A stretch of DNA of 64,000 nucleotides from Uloborus plumipes (Eukaryota > Arthropoda > Arachnida > Araneae > Uloboridae): the NCBI GenBank assembly GCA_038373865.1, contig JAXGGA010000085.1:124001-188000 (forward strand). The letters run 5' to 3'. The notes under the pieces are model-generated. The model was not told where the DNA came from. It was given only the letters and a program-made list of their open reading frames with translations, and made no database searches. Below, piece by piece: positions 12,501 to 27,500 of this stretch; position 1 is the first letter of the stretch; each line of letters begins with the position of its first letter. Position numbers and translations under genes: made by a program.

Positions 12501-15500
12501 AAAAAAAAAGTTAAAGTTGAATATCATGAAAATTGAAAAAGATATCAGCGATCTAGTGATCTGTATTTCATTCATTCGCAGACAATACATAAATAGTGAC
12601 GTAGTGTGGTACTGTCCACAAAGAGCTATTTTTAAATTAAAGGTTATTACGTCATCGTTCAAAACCAACATTTCAGGGTGTCTGGATACTTTTTGCCATA
12701 CGTATAAGGTCTTTTTGGCCGAATAGGCGAAATGTGACTTCTATGCCGAATATAAATTTTCAAACTGTATACAATTTAACATTGAAAAAAAATGCTCGAT
12801 TGTCACCACAATATTTGTGGTGTATTTATATAGTTTTCTTGTTTTTTATAATGTTTTTATAAGTGGTTTACACTTATAAAAACACGATTTTACAAACCTC
12901 TTTTTATTTAACCGAGCTGGGCTCTGTAGCCAGGTACTTCATATTAAATTAGCATATTCATGTTTTGCATATTTACCTCTTTTATTCTATATGAGTTTCT
13001 AATTCAGACCATTGAATGTTAACATGACTTAATCCAAATTTTGAAGGCTTCATTTCAAACTTTTTTTCTATCATGTGTTTTCAAACTATCTTAGAAAACA
13101 TTTTTATCTTTCTCTCTAATATTCTCTAAGGATTATGTTTTCCCCTCTAGGATTATGTCAAAGCTTTGGCGTATGCCAAAGACAGAGAGCAAGTTGCTTC
13201 AGCAGGCCTGGATAGAGCAATTTTTTTATGGGATGTTAATACATTAACAGCACTAACTGCATCAAACAACACTGTTACAAGTAAGAATTTATATTTATAA
13301 TCTAGCATTGCAAAGTGAAAGTAGAGATGAATTAAGAGAGTAAAAGTACTCAATTAGCACCTACTGACATACTTCCAATGAAAAAAAAACATAGCTGAAA
13401 TGTTAATTACAGTGGTGCAAGTGCTGCGCCAATTGCGCCACGCTGCGCCAAATGAAGAATCTTGCGCCATCCTGCTCCCAAACGCACTTTTTGATCGAAA
13501 TTGCGCCTGACTGCGCCAAAACGGCCGTTTTTCTAGCGAATATCGCGAAAAAGTGGCATAGCTTCTGCTTTTGTTAACCGTACGTTATGACGGTTGCTAT
13601 GGCGATATTCTGAACACGTGCGTTGCGAAAAATATTCTCCTTATCTGAAATTTCAATCCTTTTGCATCTTGCAAAAATTTTGATATTTTTCACAATCCAA
13701 AATTATTTTGACATATGCTACCTCAGCTTAACTTGTTTTATGTTTTATTTTGAGAAAAAAGTAATTTATTATTAGAAGCATGTCAACATCTAGCATTTAC
13801 GTCGCGGACAAAGCTTCCTATGTTGAAGATTTCAATCCAAATGCATCTTGCAAACATTTAAATATTTTTGACAATTAACCGTTATTTTGACAATAGATAC
13901 CTTCCATTAGCTTATTTTAGCTTATATTTTAAGAACAAATAATTTATTTTTTCTATTTATTTTCCTATTAATTTTTGCAAGCTTGATTTTAATAAGTATT
14001 AGGTTATCCATTGCTTCATTTTTTGGAAAGCAATTAAAACAAGCACATAATGTTTAATTATGGCTTTGTACTGAAAGGCAATATTTTGAAAATTTGAATT
14101 TGTAAAATTATAATTTTAAAAGCTTAAAATAGAATTTTCCATGCTACTAGCAGCAGTGCTCCCATTAAGTCATTAAAGGAAAGATAAAATTTTGATGTGT
14201 TGTACAAAATTCAGAGATACTTTATGGCAGCACATAATTATCTCATTCTACTGTTTAGAAGTTCTAACGTCTTTAAGTTTTGTAACCAGCACAGATATAA
14301 GGCATTAAAAGCAGAGAGACAAACAAATTAAAGGTGAAGCAGTATACGATAGTTACACAAGAAGCTTAGTCCAATCAAGAGTCATCAGATTCTTTATTAA
14401 ATTTGGCAAACCAACGATTAAAGTCAACTGTTAAGAACAATGTCTTGTTGAAATCGAGTTTCAAAATGGATGTTAGAAAATGCAGAGAAGTTAAGAGAAA
14501 GAACAATAGAACAAAAAGAAACTAAGTTAAACTTTTAAATTAAGATTTTTCAATTTTTAGCCCACAAAATCCAATTTTGCACAATAAAACATAAAAAAAA
14601 CTTTAGTTCACTTTTCAAGCACAGGTAGTTCCTCAATTTTAAGTTAAAGCCCATTGTTAGCAAAAGAAAATCCAAATGTTATTGATAATTATGCAACTAA
14701 AAAAACAAATGTCTAAATTTTTCATATTGTCATGGAAGCTTTAAACCAAACGTTCGTATTTCATATTTGACCACCACGAATGCGCTCCTAGGTTATTCAT
14801 GGATAGGATTATTTTCAAAAAAATGAAAAGGATTGGTAGTATAAATGTAATTGTAAAAAAGTGGATGAGTTTATTGTTTCAATTTGACTTTAAATGAATG
14901 TTCCAATTTCTATATCCTTGTCTCTGAAATTTAAGTACAGTGAAACATTTTACTGTTCACCTATTGAAACCACATCTAGTATTTTTAAACTATAACTAAA
15001 ATTTAATAATAGATAATCGGTGCTTAGTTAAAATGCAAATGTATTTCTGTACCTTAATGCAAAAACAACCAATGTCAAAATTCGTCGAATTGAGATATTC
15101 AGGTTTAAAGATTTGAGTCTCCATAGGAATGTGTTAGATTTGGTGTCTTAGTTTCGCTCCACTGCTGAGGCGGTTTGTTTTAAAACATTGGTTGTTGTTG
15201 TTGTATATGACAGAAGATACCTTTCTGTTCCCATTACGATAAAAAACTTAAAACATCAAATTTTTGACATTGGTTGTTCTTGCATTAAGATACAGATTTA
15301 AATTACTATAAATGTATGTGTTTATCACAGTCACATAATATCTTATTCGAGCCTGCTCCTAAGCACAATTCTGCCGCTCCCAAATGATATTTTCCCTGCT
15401 CCCGAAGATGCTCCCAAACCACATTTGGTCACTTGCACCCCTGTAATTACAGAAGTCACTTTACTGATTTTTCATAATTTTAATCAATGAAATAAAATTA

Positions 15501-18500
15501 AATGCAATATAACTCATGACTATCAAATGCTACCAAATGCTTTGTTAAATCAGAAAAACATACAGCCCATCTAATCAAGTTCTAACTAGTGAAATTTATC
15601 CTTTAACAAAAAATATGATTAAGGACCAGAAGCTAAATTTTAATTTGCAAATTAAAGCTGCTAAACCCGAATAACTGTTTAGCTCCTGGCTTTAATAACT
15701 CTTTTTTCCTCTGATGAAAAAGACTTAATACAGCAATATTTGAGAGTTCCAAGTAGTTTTTTTTTAATTGCTAATTAAAAAAGGAAATAGTCACATGACT
15801 GATCCTTTTGCTACCCTATTAAAAATGCGATGATATTCACAAATTAGACATACATTGACATATTGTAGTTGTTTTTTACACTTTTTTGAATCAGTCCCAA
15901 TTTTTTTTATGCTTTTCAAAATTTGATTGGACCCACCTCTGTAAAACTCACCCGTCATTATTTACTATGTAATTTTACTTCTTGGTCATTCCTAATTTTA
16001 TATTTGTCATTATTTTAAACTCTACATGCATTTTATATTCTGCAGTAAAAATCTTGCAACCTCATTATTTTGTTGCACCTACTCATAAATTTCTGTCTAG
16101 TAGCATCCAAGTTCATTCAGAACAGTAGAATACTGCTAAAAAATTGAGTTAATTTTTACCAGTTTATTCATGTTTTCTTACGTATTCATAAATCTAAAAT
16201 GTAATATTTTTGCCAATAGAACTGGTCAAAAAAAATAATAATAAAATAAAAATCCAGACTTTTTATTCTGTAATTTTTAACTTTCTTGAGTTTGGGCAGA
16301 TTGTAGCAGTTGATTGAATTTGTAAACATTAAATATTTTAAACTCTTTTTTATTTGTCTTATTTTTGGACTCCTAATTCAAGTTGAGAATTTCCAATCAG
16401 TTGAGAAAGTGGTGTGCACATAAAAGTTTCATTAATGCACATCTAAGTTGACAAGTATGGCATGTGCTAAGCTTTATTGGGGACTTCTGGAGCTTTCCCC
16501 TTTAAAATTTTGAGAAATTAAGCGAGGGGCAGCTTTTTAAGCCATGTTAGACATGGAATTTATAAATTTTGTATTAACTACAAATATATGTTTGCAATAA
16601 AATACTACAGTATGGTTCTTGACACTTTTTTTTTCTATTATTATTACATTTTTTAAAGTTGATAAATTTACCACAATCCCTCTAGTGACTTCCGTGCACA
16701 TGTCTATAATTCAACTCAATCAGTAATTTCAAGGGAATTGAGCTTCAGGGCAAAAGGAAAATAATTTATTTTTATTTATTTCCTTATTTATTTATACAGT
16801 AAAAGCATGGGTGCAAGACCTTCCGTCTCAGGACGGATTTCCGTCTTGACGAAATCACCGAGACTGATATCGGGACGGAAAAAAACCGATCTCATTCCTT
16901 CAGTTTTTTTTTTTTCAAAGGCATAAAAATAAACAAAACATAAAATCGGATTTCTCTAAGACACCCTCAAACTTGTCAATGTTTACAGGTTTGACGTAAA
17001 GTTAACATTTAGGTTGTTTTTCATGGCTTTACCTGTCTGACTCGATTCTTTACGCATTTCGAAATCAGATTGCATCTGCCTCAGTAACAGTCCCCCACTT
17101 TGGTTTTCTGTGTTATTCTACCACATGAATATCTCTAATTTTGTGCTTGCCATTATTTTTTACTTATATTTTATGTTTCATATTCCACAAAAGACTTGTA
17201 CGATCGTCATTTTTCCACGCACCTTCGGGAATTTCAATGCAGCTGCATCCGAGTTGAGTTTAGCTGGAGCATAAATATCCCCCCCCCTAAAAATGTATCA
17301 GATATTTCAGATGGCAATCGAACTTAGGAATGTAGGCAGCAAAATTATGCATTAGTCGCGAAATGTGAGTTACCAAAACTCATAATTTTTTTCATTTTTA
17401 AACCAAAATTTTGGTAATCATAGTTTCATAGTTAAATGTCATATTTGAGTATATAATATTTAAATCAACCCTTTGCATTAATTCTTTTCTATCATTCTTA
17501 ATTTTGTGCTTTTTCAATTAAATTTGAGTAAATTTCAAGAATGTGATCCCTAAAAAAATAATTAAATAAAACCCTCACTCTAATATTATCGAAAAACTAA
17601 TATATTTTGATTTTGGACCTTTTTTCAATCTCTGAGGATACGTTTCTGAGCCTTATTTCTTTCCCTAACGTTACCAGATATATCCTGCAATCGCTTTTTA
17701 AGACATCATTTTCGAAAAAAATTTGGGCGAGTGCCTACGAATCTCCTCTCTCATAACAGCACTAAAAAGTTTAAAACTATTTTTAAAACTGCAATTTTAA
17801 GGAGTGGGAAAGTCCCTGAACACTCCATTCCCCTGACGTTATCAAATATGTACTACAATTTTGTTAGTACAGCTGTGATCTAGAAAAACCTCCGAGGTTA
17901 CTACTTCAGAACCTTCCTTTCCTAACGTCATCAGAGATTGTCTAAAATTTCGATTTAATAACTTCAATTTTTAAAAACTGCGCGAGAAGAGTACGTACAT
18001 TCACCTAATCTTTAGATAAGCCACACCTCATTCTGATATCACCAAAGAACGTCTGAGGTTTTTAGAACTCAAATTTCGAAAATCCCCCCCCCCCCCCCAC
18101 CTTTTGCTTGAATATACTTAAAACTAGGATCTTACTACTAAAAATAAAATGAGTACTAAACCCCCAGTTTTGACGCAGTAAAATCAATAAGTATTTGTTC
18201 CCCCCCCCCCTTGAGCACGAATGTGTGTTGGGGGGGGGGGGGTCTCAAATATTTTCCGTCTTGGAAGCATGGCCAAACTTGCACCCATGAGTAAAAGCTC
18301 GACTATCCGGAACACTCGGGAAACACCTAATTCGGGATACGTGAGTTTTCCGGACAGTTGTTGCATTTCGAACTTGCAGACCTGATTTTGTCTACGCCAC
18401 TCGTTATTCTGCCTCAACCAAAGCCAGCAGGCGACTACCGAGTCGAGTGTTATCAAGGTCGAAAGCCCCCACTACCGACTCCAACTGGTGGGAGCTCCCT

Positions 18501-21500
18501 CTGGCGTATAGCCGCGTCAGGACAAAAATGTTCTCATAATTTAAAATACACACATTGTATTTCAAAAACATTGGTTTTCCAACTTTTTACTAAATTTAGA
18601 AATACTATTTATGAATTTTTTTTTTATATGAAACATATGACTGGGATTTTTTCACAACTAAATGAAGCATGATTTATAACTGGATATGCTTATTTTATTT
18701 TAAATATATTTGAGAAGTTGTAGGAAGAAAATGAATTGGGTCCAATTTTGGCACATTTCCCTAAGTCTTATCTTTTATCTACATTATCAAAAAAAATCTT
18801 AAGTGAGGCTAAAACATTTCCAGATGGGGCCTAGTTTCCTATAGCTCAGCTAAAAATAATCTGCAGAACATGTGAAAAAAAGTTTTTTTTCTAAGTTTTA
18901 CTAAAGATTACTTCTTTAGAGAACTTTCTTTTAGAACACAAAAAAATCTATATTTTGTCTTCAATATTATATACAGAAAATTAACATTTTTTTTCATTCA
19001 GTTTTCTCTATATGTTATGCAGATTTTTGAAGCGTGTTCGAAATATGCTTAAATTTTAAGTAGATTTTTAATAGCTTTTTAGCAGATTTTTTTTTTGCTG
19101 GGAGACTTAGTTATGCCATTGTATGCCCCCCTCAAAATCATCACAGATTGTCTAAACTTTGTTTCTAGCTATTCTAGTAAAATTTCAAGAAGAGTTAATA
19201 ATTTGTCTTAAACTAAGTCCCTGAAATGAGAAATTTATACCAAACGGCAACTCATATACTACTCATTGATGTATACCTAAAAGTAAATATTAAAAAAGAG
19301 TGAATCTCACCAAGCACAGCAAAAAAATAATTATGATAGATTTTGATTCAAATTTTAACTACACAAAATAAAAACTTTAAAATAACAATTGATTTCTTCT
19401 CTTTAGCATTCATAATGTTATTTTCATTTCAAATTCCTACACAACTGTTAACTTTGAATTTCATTACGTATATTGCAAATCTTGTGCTGATTTTAGACAG
19501 TTGTAAATCTTAGGATGTTGGATTTGAGAGTTGGTTTCATAGCATAATTGTCTGCTCATATTTTTCATTAGTAATAATAATATGAAAAGCTTGTTGAAAG
19601 TCTTACTTTAGAATAGGGGTGCACAACCTTTTTCAGTGAAGGGCCACATACGTAGCAGGCGCTCCATTTGAGGGCCGAATGCCAGCCCATCATTTCGAGG
19701 GCTCGTAAAAGGTAATTACCCCCTCCCCACACAGACTCTGAGAAAGTCATGTTTTTACTTTCTTCTATATCTAATATATAGAAGAAAGTATTGGATTCGT
19801 GAAAATTTTCGAATGTCGAATATCGACGGATTTGCACGTTTTGAGGTGCGCTGAGTCCATTTCGACCATTTTTGGAAAATGTCTGTCTGTGTGTGTGTGA
19901 GTCTGTATGTGTGTGACCAGTTTTTGTGCCCGCGCTAGAGCAAAAACTACTGCATGAAATCGAACAAAAATTTTCGCACAAATGTACCACCATGTGAACT
20001 GGTGCACCTGACTTTTTTTAGCGAATTCCTCCAAGGGGGGTGGAGCAACCGCACGTGTTCTGCGCGGGGGTGAATGCTATATCTCAGGAAGTAACCGGCG
20101 GAATCAAAAGAAAATTGGTCCATAGGTAGACCCTACTGAGTACAGGTGCTGATTCAATTTGCGTGTCAATATCTTGAAGGGGGTGGAGCAATCGCACGTG
20201 TTCTGCGCGGGGGTGATTGCTATATCTCAAGACGTAACCAGCGGAATCAAAAGAAAATTGGTCCATAGGTAGACCCTACTGAGTACAGGCGCTGCTTCAA
20301 TTTGCTTGTCAATATCTTGAAGGGGGGGGTGGAGCAATCGCAAGTGTTCTGCGCGGGGGTGAATGCTATATCTCAGGAAGTAACCGGTGGAATCAAAAGA
20401 AAATTGGTCCATTGGTAGACCCTACTGAGTACAGGTGCTGATTAAATTTACGTGTCACTATCTTGAAGGGAGGTGGAGCAATCGCCCGTGTTCTGCGCGG
20501 GGGTGATTGCTATATCTCTGGAAGTAACCGGCGGAATTAAACGAAAATTGGTCCATAGGTAGACCCTATTCAGTACAGGTGCTGATTCAATTTGCGTGTC
20601 AATATCTTGAAGGGGGTGGAGCAATCGCACATGTTCTGCCCGGGGGTGATTGCTATATCTCAGGAAGTAACCAGCGGAATCAAGCGAAAATTGGTCCATA
20701 GGTAGACCCTATTGAGTACAAGTGATTTGTGTGTCAATATCTCAAAGGGGGTGGAGCAATCAAAAGTGCTTATTTTGTCATTGCACCTACTGTATCTCTA
20801 GAAATATCTCCAGCTGCCATTTGAATGAAATTTGGAAAAACACTAACCCAATATGGAAGCAAGCATCGATTAAATTTTGGCACCAATCGACCCAGAGGGA
20901 GGGTGGGGTGATTTTTGCGCTTAGTCAACAATGCGAAAAATTAATTCATTAAAAAATCGCTTTCACGCCATTTAATTATCAAAACAGCTGAAAACTTTCA
21001 ATGATTTGAAATTTTTAACTGTTGCCAATTTCTTTTTACTAACAAATAAAATGTTTGCAATTAATCTAAACAAGGCTTTTGCAATGATTTCCAATTTCGC
21101 TCATTGCTTCTGCATTTGCAGGGTTATTACGATAATTGGGAAATTGGAGCTGTTTCCAATTATTCGGGCGAGTACGTATTTTATTTTGTAACCAGAATTC
21201 ATAAGATAGATATAGAAGAAAGTTTCGTGACGGCCACGACAGCTAGTTTGTTTTTGAATATACTTTGCTATATTATTTGCATTGAGTTCATTTCCTTTGC
21301 CCCATGGAAAATTAAGAAAACTGATGGGCTTGGCAGCATGCACCAGTACTTTGCTGATGTTAATAATGTAAGAAAAGTTGTAATTGGAATATTGAATATT
21401 TTTACTAAATGACTTGTTGGGAAAAAATACCAACTTTATTAAAACATGAAACTACAGAATATTTCTTATTAAATGACTCACAGTAAAAAGTTATACCTTT

Positions 21501-24500
21501 TTTAGTAGGGATGGACCGGATATCCGGTAACTATCCGGTATCCGGCCTATCCGGCTGATATTTTAAGTATCCGGTACTTCCGGATATCCGATCCGGCTGA
21601 CCGCCCCGGATACGGATATCCGGAAGATTTTTGCAGGATATCCGGCTAAGTATCCGGTATTGATGTGGGGAATATCCGGAATTGATGTGAGGGTTATCCG
21701 GTATGATGTGAGGACCTAATTAAATATTTTCTTTTTTATAAAAATCTTAGTTAAAAATTTCATTGTTTGATAAACCTTTTAGGTGATGTAATTACTTTTC
21801 ATCTTTCCTTTTTATCAATTTTTGCTTCTAAAACAAAAATTGTGTTATTCCTCCGACTGTACTGGACATGGAAGCATTCTGCATATTTGATTTTTCACAA
21901 TTGCCAGATAAAATATGATTGTCTTCAGCTTTTCAAAAATATTTTAGTTAAAATATTTAGAAAGAAAAGGCTACAAACCTTCAAGGATTAATGTGCGACA
22001 AAAGTTTGAAAAAAACTTACGATCATATCGTTAGTTCATAAGAATTAATCGCAGTAGCTTTTAATATAAATTCTCAAATTATTTTATTTATTGAATTCTT
22101 TTATTTTTAGTTTTTGTGCTTCTAACAAAAATTGCGATCTATTAACACCCAATGATGTTGTAATTAGATATTTTTTACTTTGCCACTATTATTGCTTTAT
22201 TATAATTGAAAATAACATACACTAAATAACCTATCTAACATTGACGAAAGTTTTCTTTTAGATAATGAAAACATCTGTCCCCATGAATCGTCGCAATTTA
22301 AAACCATGCTTTTTTTTGAAAGAGTTTAAATGTGTGTAAAGAAATTTTGAATTTTGCACTTTGTTTCGTTCTTTCTTTTTGTAATACCTTCCTTTCAGAA
22401 AAGATATTTCTCTGTTATTAGAATCTTTTCACGTCTGTCACGCCGCTCCGTAACTCCTCGAGAACAGGTTGAGCATGACCCTCAATACCAGGGCCGCCGA
22501 GAGGTATACCGGGGCCCCGAGGCAAAGTACTGACATGCCCCCCCCCCTTCCAAAAAAAAAATCTTCAATACTAAGACAACTTAGGTTCGGCGCAGAGAAG
22601 AAAAATAACAGTATTTCGTATTTGCTAATTTTTCTTCCAATTTTATATTTTGTGTGTTTCATATTTTTATAATCTGCTCGTGTGCTGTACTTAAGTATGC
22701 TATGATATAAATGCGTATGAAATAAATCAGAAATACATAACACAAATTTACAAATAATATTCCTACTTCAATTTACTAATAACTATTAATAATTCTATCA
22801 CTACTTCACAAAATTAATAATACATATTTACATAAATTACACATGTATGTGTTTTAAAATCCTTTAAAAAAATTACATTTCTTGACTATTAAAAGCGTTA
22901 TACCTCACTTTGAAAGTTCATTAAAACTTTCCATTATACACGTAAGAATTGCCTGTTAAGTACTACAGAAGATAGCCCCCTAAGGCATTGGGCTACAAGC
23001 ACTCGTTGCGTTGCTGTGGACACATGTAGATGCGAGATGTTTTTGCTTTGCCTACACAAAAATGAAGTTCAGTTAACCAAAAAAACTGGTTTTTTTTAAA
23101 CTCGCATCCCGGGCCCCTCTTGGGCCGTGCCCCGGGGATTTTGCCCCTGCTGCCCCCCCTCTCGGCGGCCCTGTCAATAACATTCAATCGAGTTTCGATA
23201 ACTCAAAGCTTTATAAACTCAAATATATATTCATTTCAAAGTTTTCATTTGGTCCCAAATTCTTGAAAAGACGGTAGGAACTGCTTGTAACTCGAACTAT
23301 CAATAACTCTTAAGTTTTTAGCCGGTCCCTTGGGACTATGAGCTATTGAGACTTGACTGTATTTAAGATGTTAATTTGCATCATTAGAAAGTGTATTGTC
23401 TTTTAGAATTTAAGTAAAACTTTAAGTTAATTATTTAGATATAAGTTTAATTTATTTTTTAAAGTGAACATGTTTAGAATAATTTTAAATAATAATGATA
23501 ATATATCGGTCATTTCAACGAAAATGGTACAAATCAGTCCCGATACTTCAGAATTTTGGGAATTAATTTTAATGTTTACCACCAATTAATTATATTTTTT
23601 TTATTTGTTCTCCATCTAATTGTGCGTAACAAAGTATTACTTATTTACGCATAAGCCATGTATAAAGGACCCCACCCCCCACCTCCCCAAAAAAAATTCT
23701 TTGGCAAAAGAAGGAAAAAATGATCTGCCCCAGCTTCAAATTGCTAGGACTTAAAATGCAATTTAAGATTAAGCTGAAATGCAACAACAAAATCATTTGC
23801 AATGCACAGCACAAAAAATGCTTCTAACACCCTTTCTGCTGATTTTTATGTATGTAAACAAAAAAATCTTGGAAAAACACCTATTTATCTTTGTTCCTAG
23901 ATTTTTTTTTATGTTTCAAACTGTCCACTCTGTTACAAGCCTTTCAGAAATAAAATAAGCAATTGCATTCAATGTGATATTTTTTTTAATAAGTACAAGT
24001 AATGTATCTGCTTTGATTACTTTGATACATTGAATTATATAATCAGTAACTAAGATAAGCCTAAAATTCTTTGCTGATGATAGTTAATTTGCACTGTGGG
24101 ATGTCCACTCTGTTACAGTCGCATTAATAGTGCAAAAAATATTTTTTCTTGAAATTGCAGACAGAATTAGTTTTAGGATGCTTAGTTCATTTTATACTTG
24201 TTCTGTAATTAACTTTTCTTTACGATTAGAAATATATTTTTCAAACCTCATTTGTCTCCCCTGTTACACAAAGTGGTCGAACTATTCAAAACCCTTAATG
24301 AATGACTCATATATACAAGCCATTTACATTTTATTATGCACAAATAAACAGAGAATAATTTTTAAAACAATGATTAGTTGGCGAAAATTACTTCATTTGA
24401 TAAACTTAACTCGACAATTTCAGACATGATTTGTACCATTTTGGCTGGAATAACCCATAAATATAACATTTGCATCTCAGAATGTATCTTTATTTTTTCA

Positions 24501-27500
24501 AAATGAAGTTGAATTTCGAGGTGATCGTTTAAGAATTAGTTTATTAAGTTGTTTTTAAAAAAGTGAATATGTTTAGCATGACCCTTAATGTATTTAAAAT
24601 GATAATTTGCCACTTTTAAGAATGTGTATCTTAATTTTTTGGAACTAAAGTAAAATTTCAAGTTGATTATTTAAGTAAAGTTTACTCATTTGTTTTTTAA
24701 AAAGTGAACAACTTTAGCATACCTTTTAAAAGTATATTTAAACTGCTGATTTGAATCTTCAGAAAACATGTTCCTTTGTTTTTTGGAGTTATATAAAATT
24801 TTTAACTGATTATTTGAGAATAACTTTATTATTATTACTATTATTTAACACACTGGTCCTGTTTTAATATTTTCTTCTTTAACTTGTATGTTAGAAAAAT
24901 TACATGCATATTATTCTTTAAAAAAAAGAATTTCAAAGCAAAATTTTGCTTTATATTATTGCAAAATTAGAAATAAGAAAATGTGTTACTTTGTAATGAA
25001 GTTTAAATTCATAAAATTCTAATAAAATATGTATCAATTTGAAAAAAAAAAAAAAAACGTTTATCTGAGCTTAGTTTTTTTTCCTTTTTTCTTTCTTTGT
25101 TTCTTTCTTTTTTTTTAAATATTGGTGAAATATTTAATAACTATCATTTACGTAGAAACCTATTGAAATGATATTGAAACAGAAAAGCTTTAAAATTTAA
25201 ACTAAGAATAATTAAAAGTTTAAACTTTGAGTATATACAGAAATATTTAATTCAATCTTTTAAAGTTTTGTCTATTTTGATAAAAATACATAATTTAGAA
25301 AGAAATCACAATATGCTAGTGTTTCATTTCATATGTAGCGCTACTCCTGTACAAATAAAATAGAGGCTTTAAAAATTAATTTAAATGTATTTAACATGTT
25401 CTTAAAGAAATTATGCGAGAAACAACTTTGATTTATTGTTTTGAAGCTGCGTTACATAAAAATAAGCGAACATGCAATGTAATTGTAATGCCGGATATCC
25501 GCAGGATATCCGGTCGGATATCCGGTATCCGGCGTATGATGAGCCACCGGATATCCGATATCCGGTACCCGGCAAAATCACTATCCGGTCCATCCCTATT
25601 TTTTAGTGAAGAAAGGTTTTGATCTTATGATACTAAGCAGCCTTTGTCATTAAAGTTGCTTAGCCATCAGAGGCTTAAAACTTTGCATGTTTTGAAAAAG
25701 GTGTTACATGTCTGCAATATTTTTGCAACTTTGTGCTTTAATAATGTTGAACTTTATTACTTATTAAAACTAAAGACATTAACCATTTTATTCAGCAATA
25801 CAAAATCAATGTGTAATTCGAGACACAATAAGATCCAAAAAGGACTCTTAGCAAACTGCCAACAGTTTCAAAGGAACTGAGCCACAGTGCAAACACAAAA
25901 TTCTACCATTAGCTGGACATAATATGAATATCAAACAAAATGATGACTTAACAAAAAAGGAATCATGATACAAAAATTTACAAACATTATTTTTCTAAAA
26001 ATTCAGGGAAATGCCATGAAATCAAAATTAGCAAATGGATGGCTGAGATTGAAATTTATCTACCAATTTTATATATGGGTTCATTGTTGATAGTTGAAAT
26101 TCGCGACATGCTTACATTTTTCTTAATATTGGTTAATCATGGATGTAAAGATGTTTAGAACTCCAAAAGTCTCAACTATTAGAAACTTCATTTGCATATA
26201 CACTAGGTGGCCAAAAGTATCCGGGCACTTTCAAAAGTTCACATTTTTACATATAGCTCGAGAAATAAGAGATCAATAGTTCTTTAACTTTAGTCATACA
26301 AAATATAGGCTTAACCGAACATTTCCAAGTTGAAATTAAATTACCCTTGCATTTGTGGGATGACAAGAAGGGGGGTTGAAAGAAAAACCGCTTTTTGACC
26401 ATAACTCTTCGAAAATAGCTCGGAATAAGCTATAAATTTCAGTAATTAATTAGCATACTATGTATGATTACTGTACAAATTTTTATGAACGTATCACCCC
26501 TACTTCCGAAGATATGAAACATTTTTCAAAAAACGGCGATTTTATTTGAAGGGTTTTTGCTCATAACACGCAGAGTTTTTGATCAAACCTTATAAACACT
26601 TCAAGAAAGATGACAAAATACAAGAGAAAAAACATACTAAAACGGTAAATAAAAATATTAAAAATCCGATGAGATATGAACGTTAAAAGGAAATAATTTT
26701 TCACGGCGCATGCGCGAACGACAGAAATTTATAACTACAAAAATATTGTAGCCTGGTTTATACTGCATCTTATAAAAAAAGTTCCAGCTGAATATCGTAA
26801 AAATTGAAAAAGATATCAGTGATCTAGTGAGCTATAATTCATTCATTCACAGACAATACATAAATGGCAAGGGGTTCTCCACAAATAGTGTGGTGACAAT
26901 TGAGCATTGCCTTCAATGTTAAATTGTATACAGTATGAAAATTTATATTCGGCATAGAAGTCACATTTCGCCTATTCAGCCAAAAAGACCTCATACGTAG
27001 GTGGCCAAAAGTATCCGGACACCCCCTGAAACGTTGGTTTTGAACGATGACGCAATAACCTTTAATTTAAAAATAGCTCTTTGTGGACAGACCCTCACTT
27101 TTTATGCAGTGTCTGCGAATGACTGAAATACAGCTCATTAGATCGCTGATATCTTTTTCAATTTTCATGATATTCAACTGGAACTTTTTTTATAAAATGA
27201 AGTATAAATCAGGGTATAATATTTTTGTAGTTATAAACTTCTGTCGTTCGCGCATGCGCCGTGAAAAATTATTTCCTTTTAACTCTCATATCTCATCGGA
27301 TTTTTAATATTTTTATTTGCCGTTTTAGTATGTTCTTTCTCTTGTATTTTGTCATTTTTCCTGAAGTTTTGATAAGGTTTGATCAAAAACTCTGCGTGTT
27401 GTGAGCAAAAACCCTTCAAATAAAATTGCCGTTTTTTAAAAAATGTTTCATATTTTCGGAAGTAAGAGTGGTACGTTCATAAAAATTTGTACAGTAGTTA

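Larger units (their letters stand above)
21506..25598. mobile_element. hAT element, 4093 bp, with TATCCGG subterminal repeats
   Basis: Inverted ends TAGGGATGGACCGGATA (21506) and TATCCGGTCCATCCCTA (to 25598) have an exact 8-bp duplication TTTTTTAG (21498-21505, 25599-25606). Many gatatccggt motifs lie within ~200 bp of the left end and ~120 bp of the right end, probably the transposase-binding sites. Its length would fit an autonomous element, but no transposase frame is present. It is itself split by two smaller elements. Confidence 0.9.

Noticed and set aside
18358..18672. 104-codon frame with VIGPQP-like start
   Set aside because: Lies in the Tigger-like sequence and intron; no recognisable domain and no conserved neighbours.
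19568..20699. Several overlapping minus frames starting MDQFS
   Set aside because: Produced by the 143-bp tandem repeat; the periodicity explains the repeated peptide.
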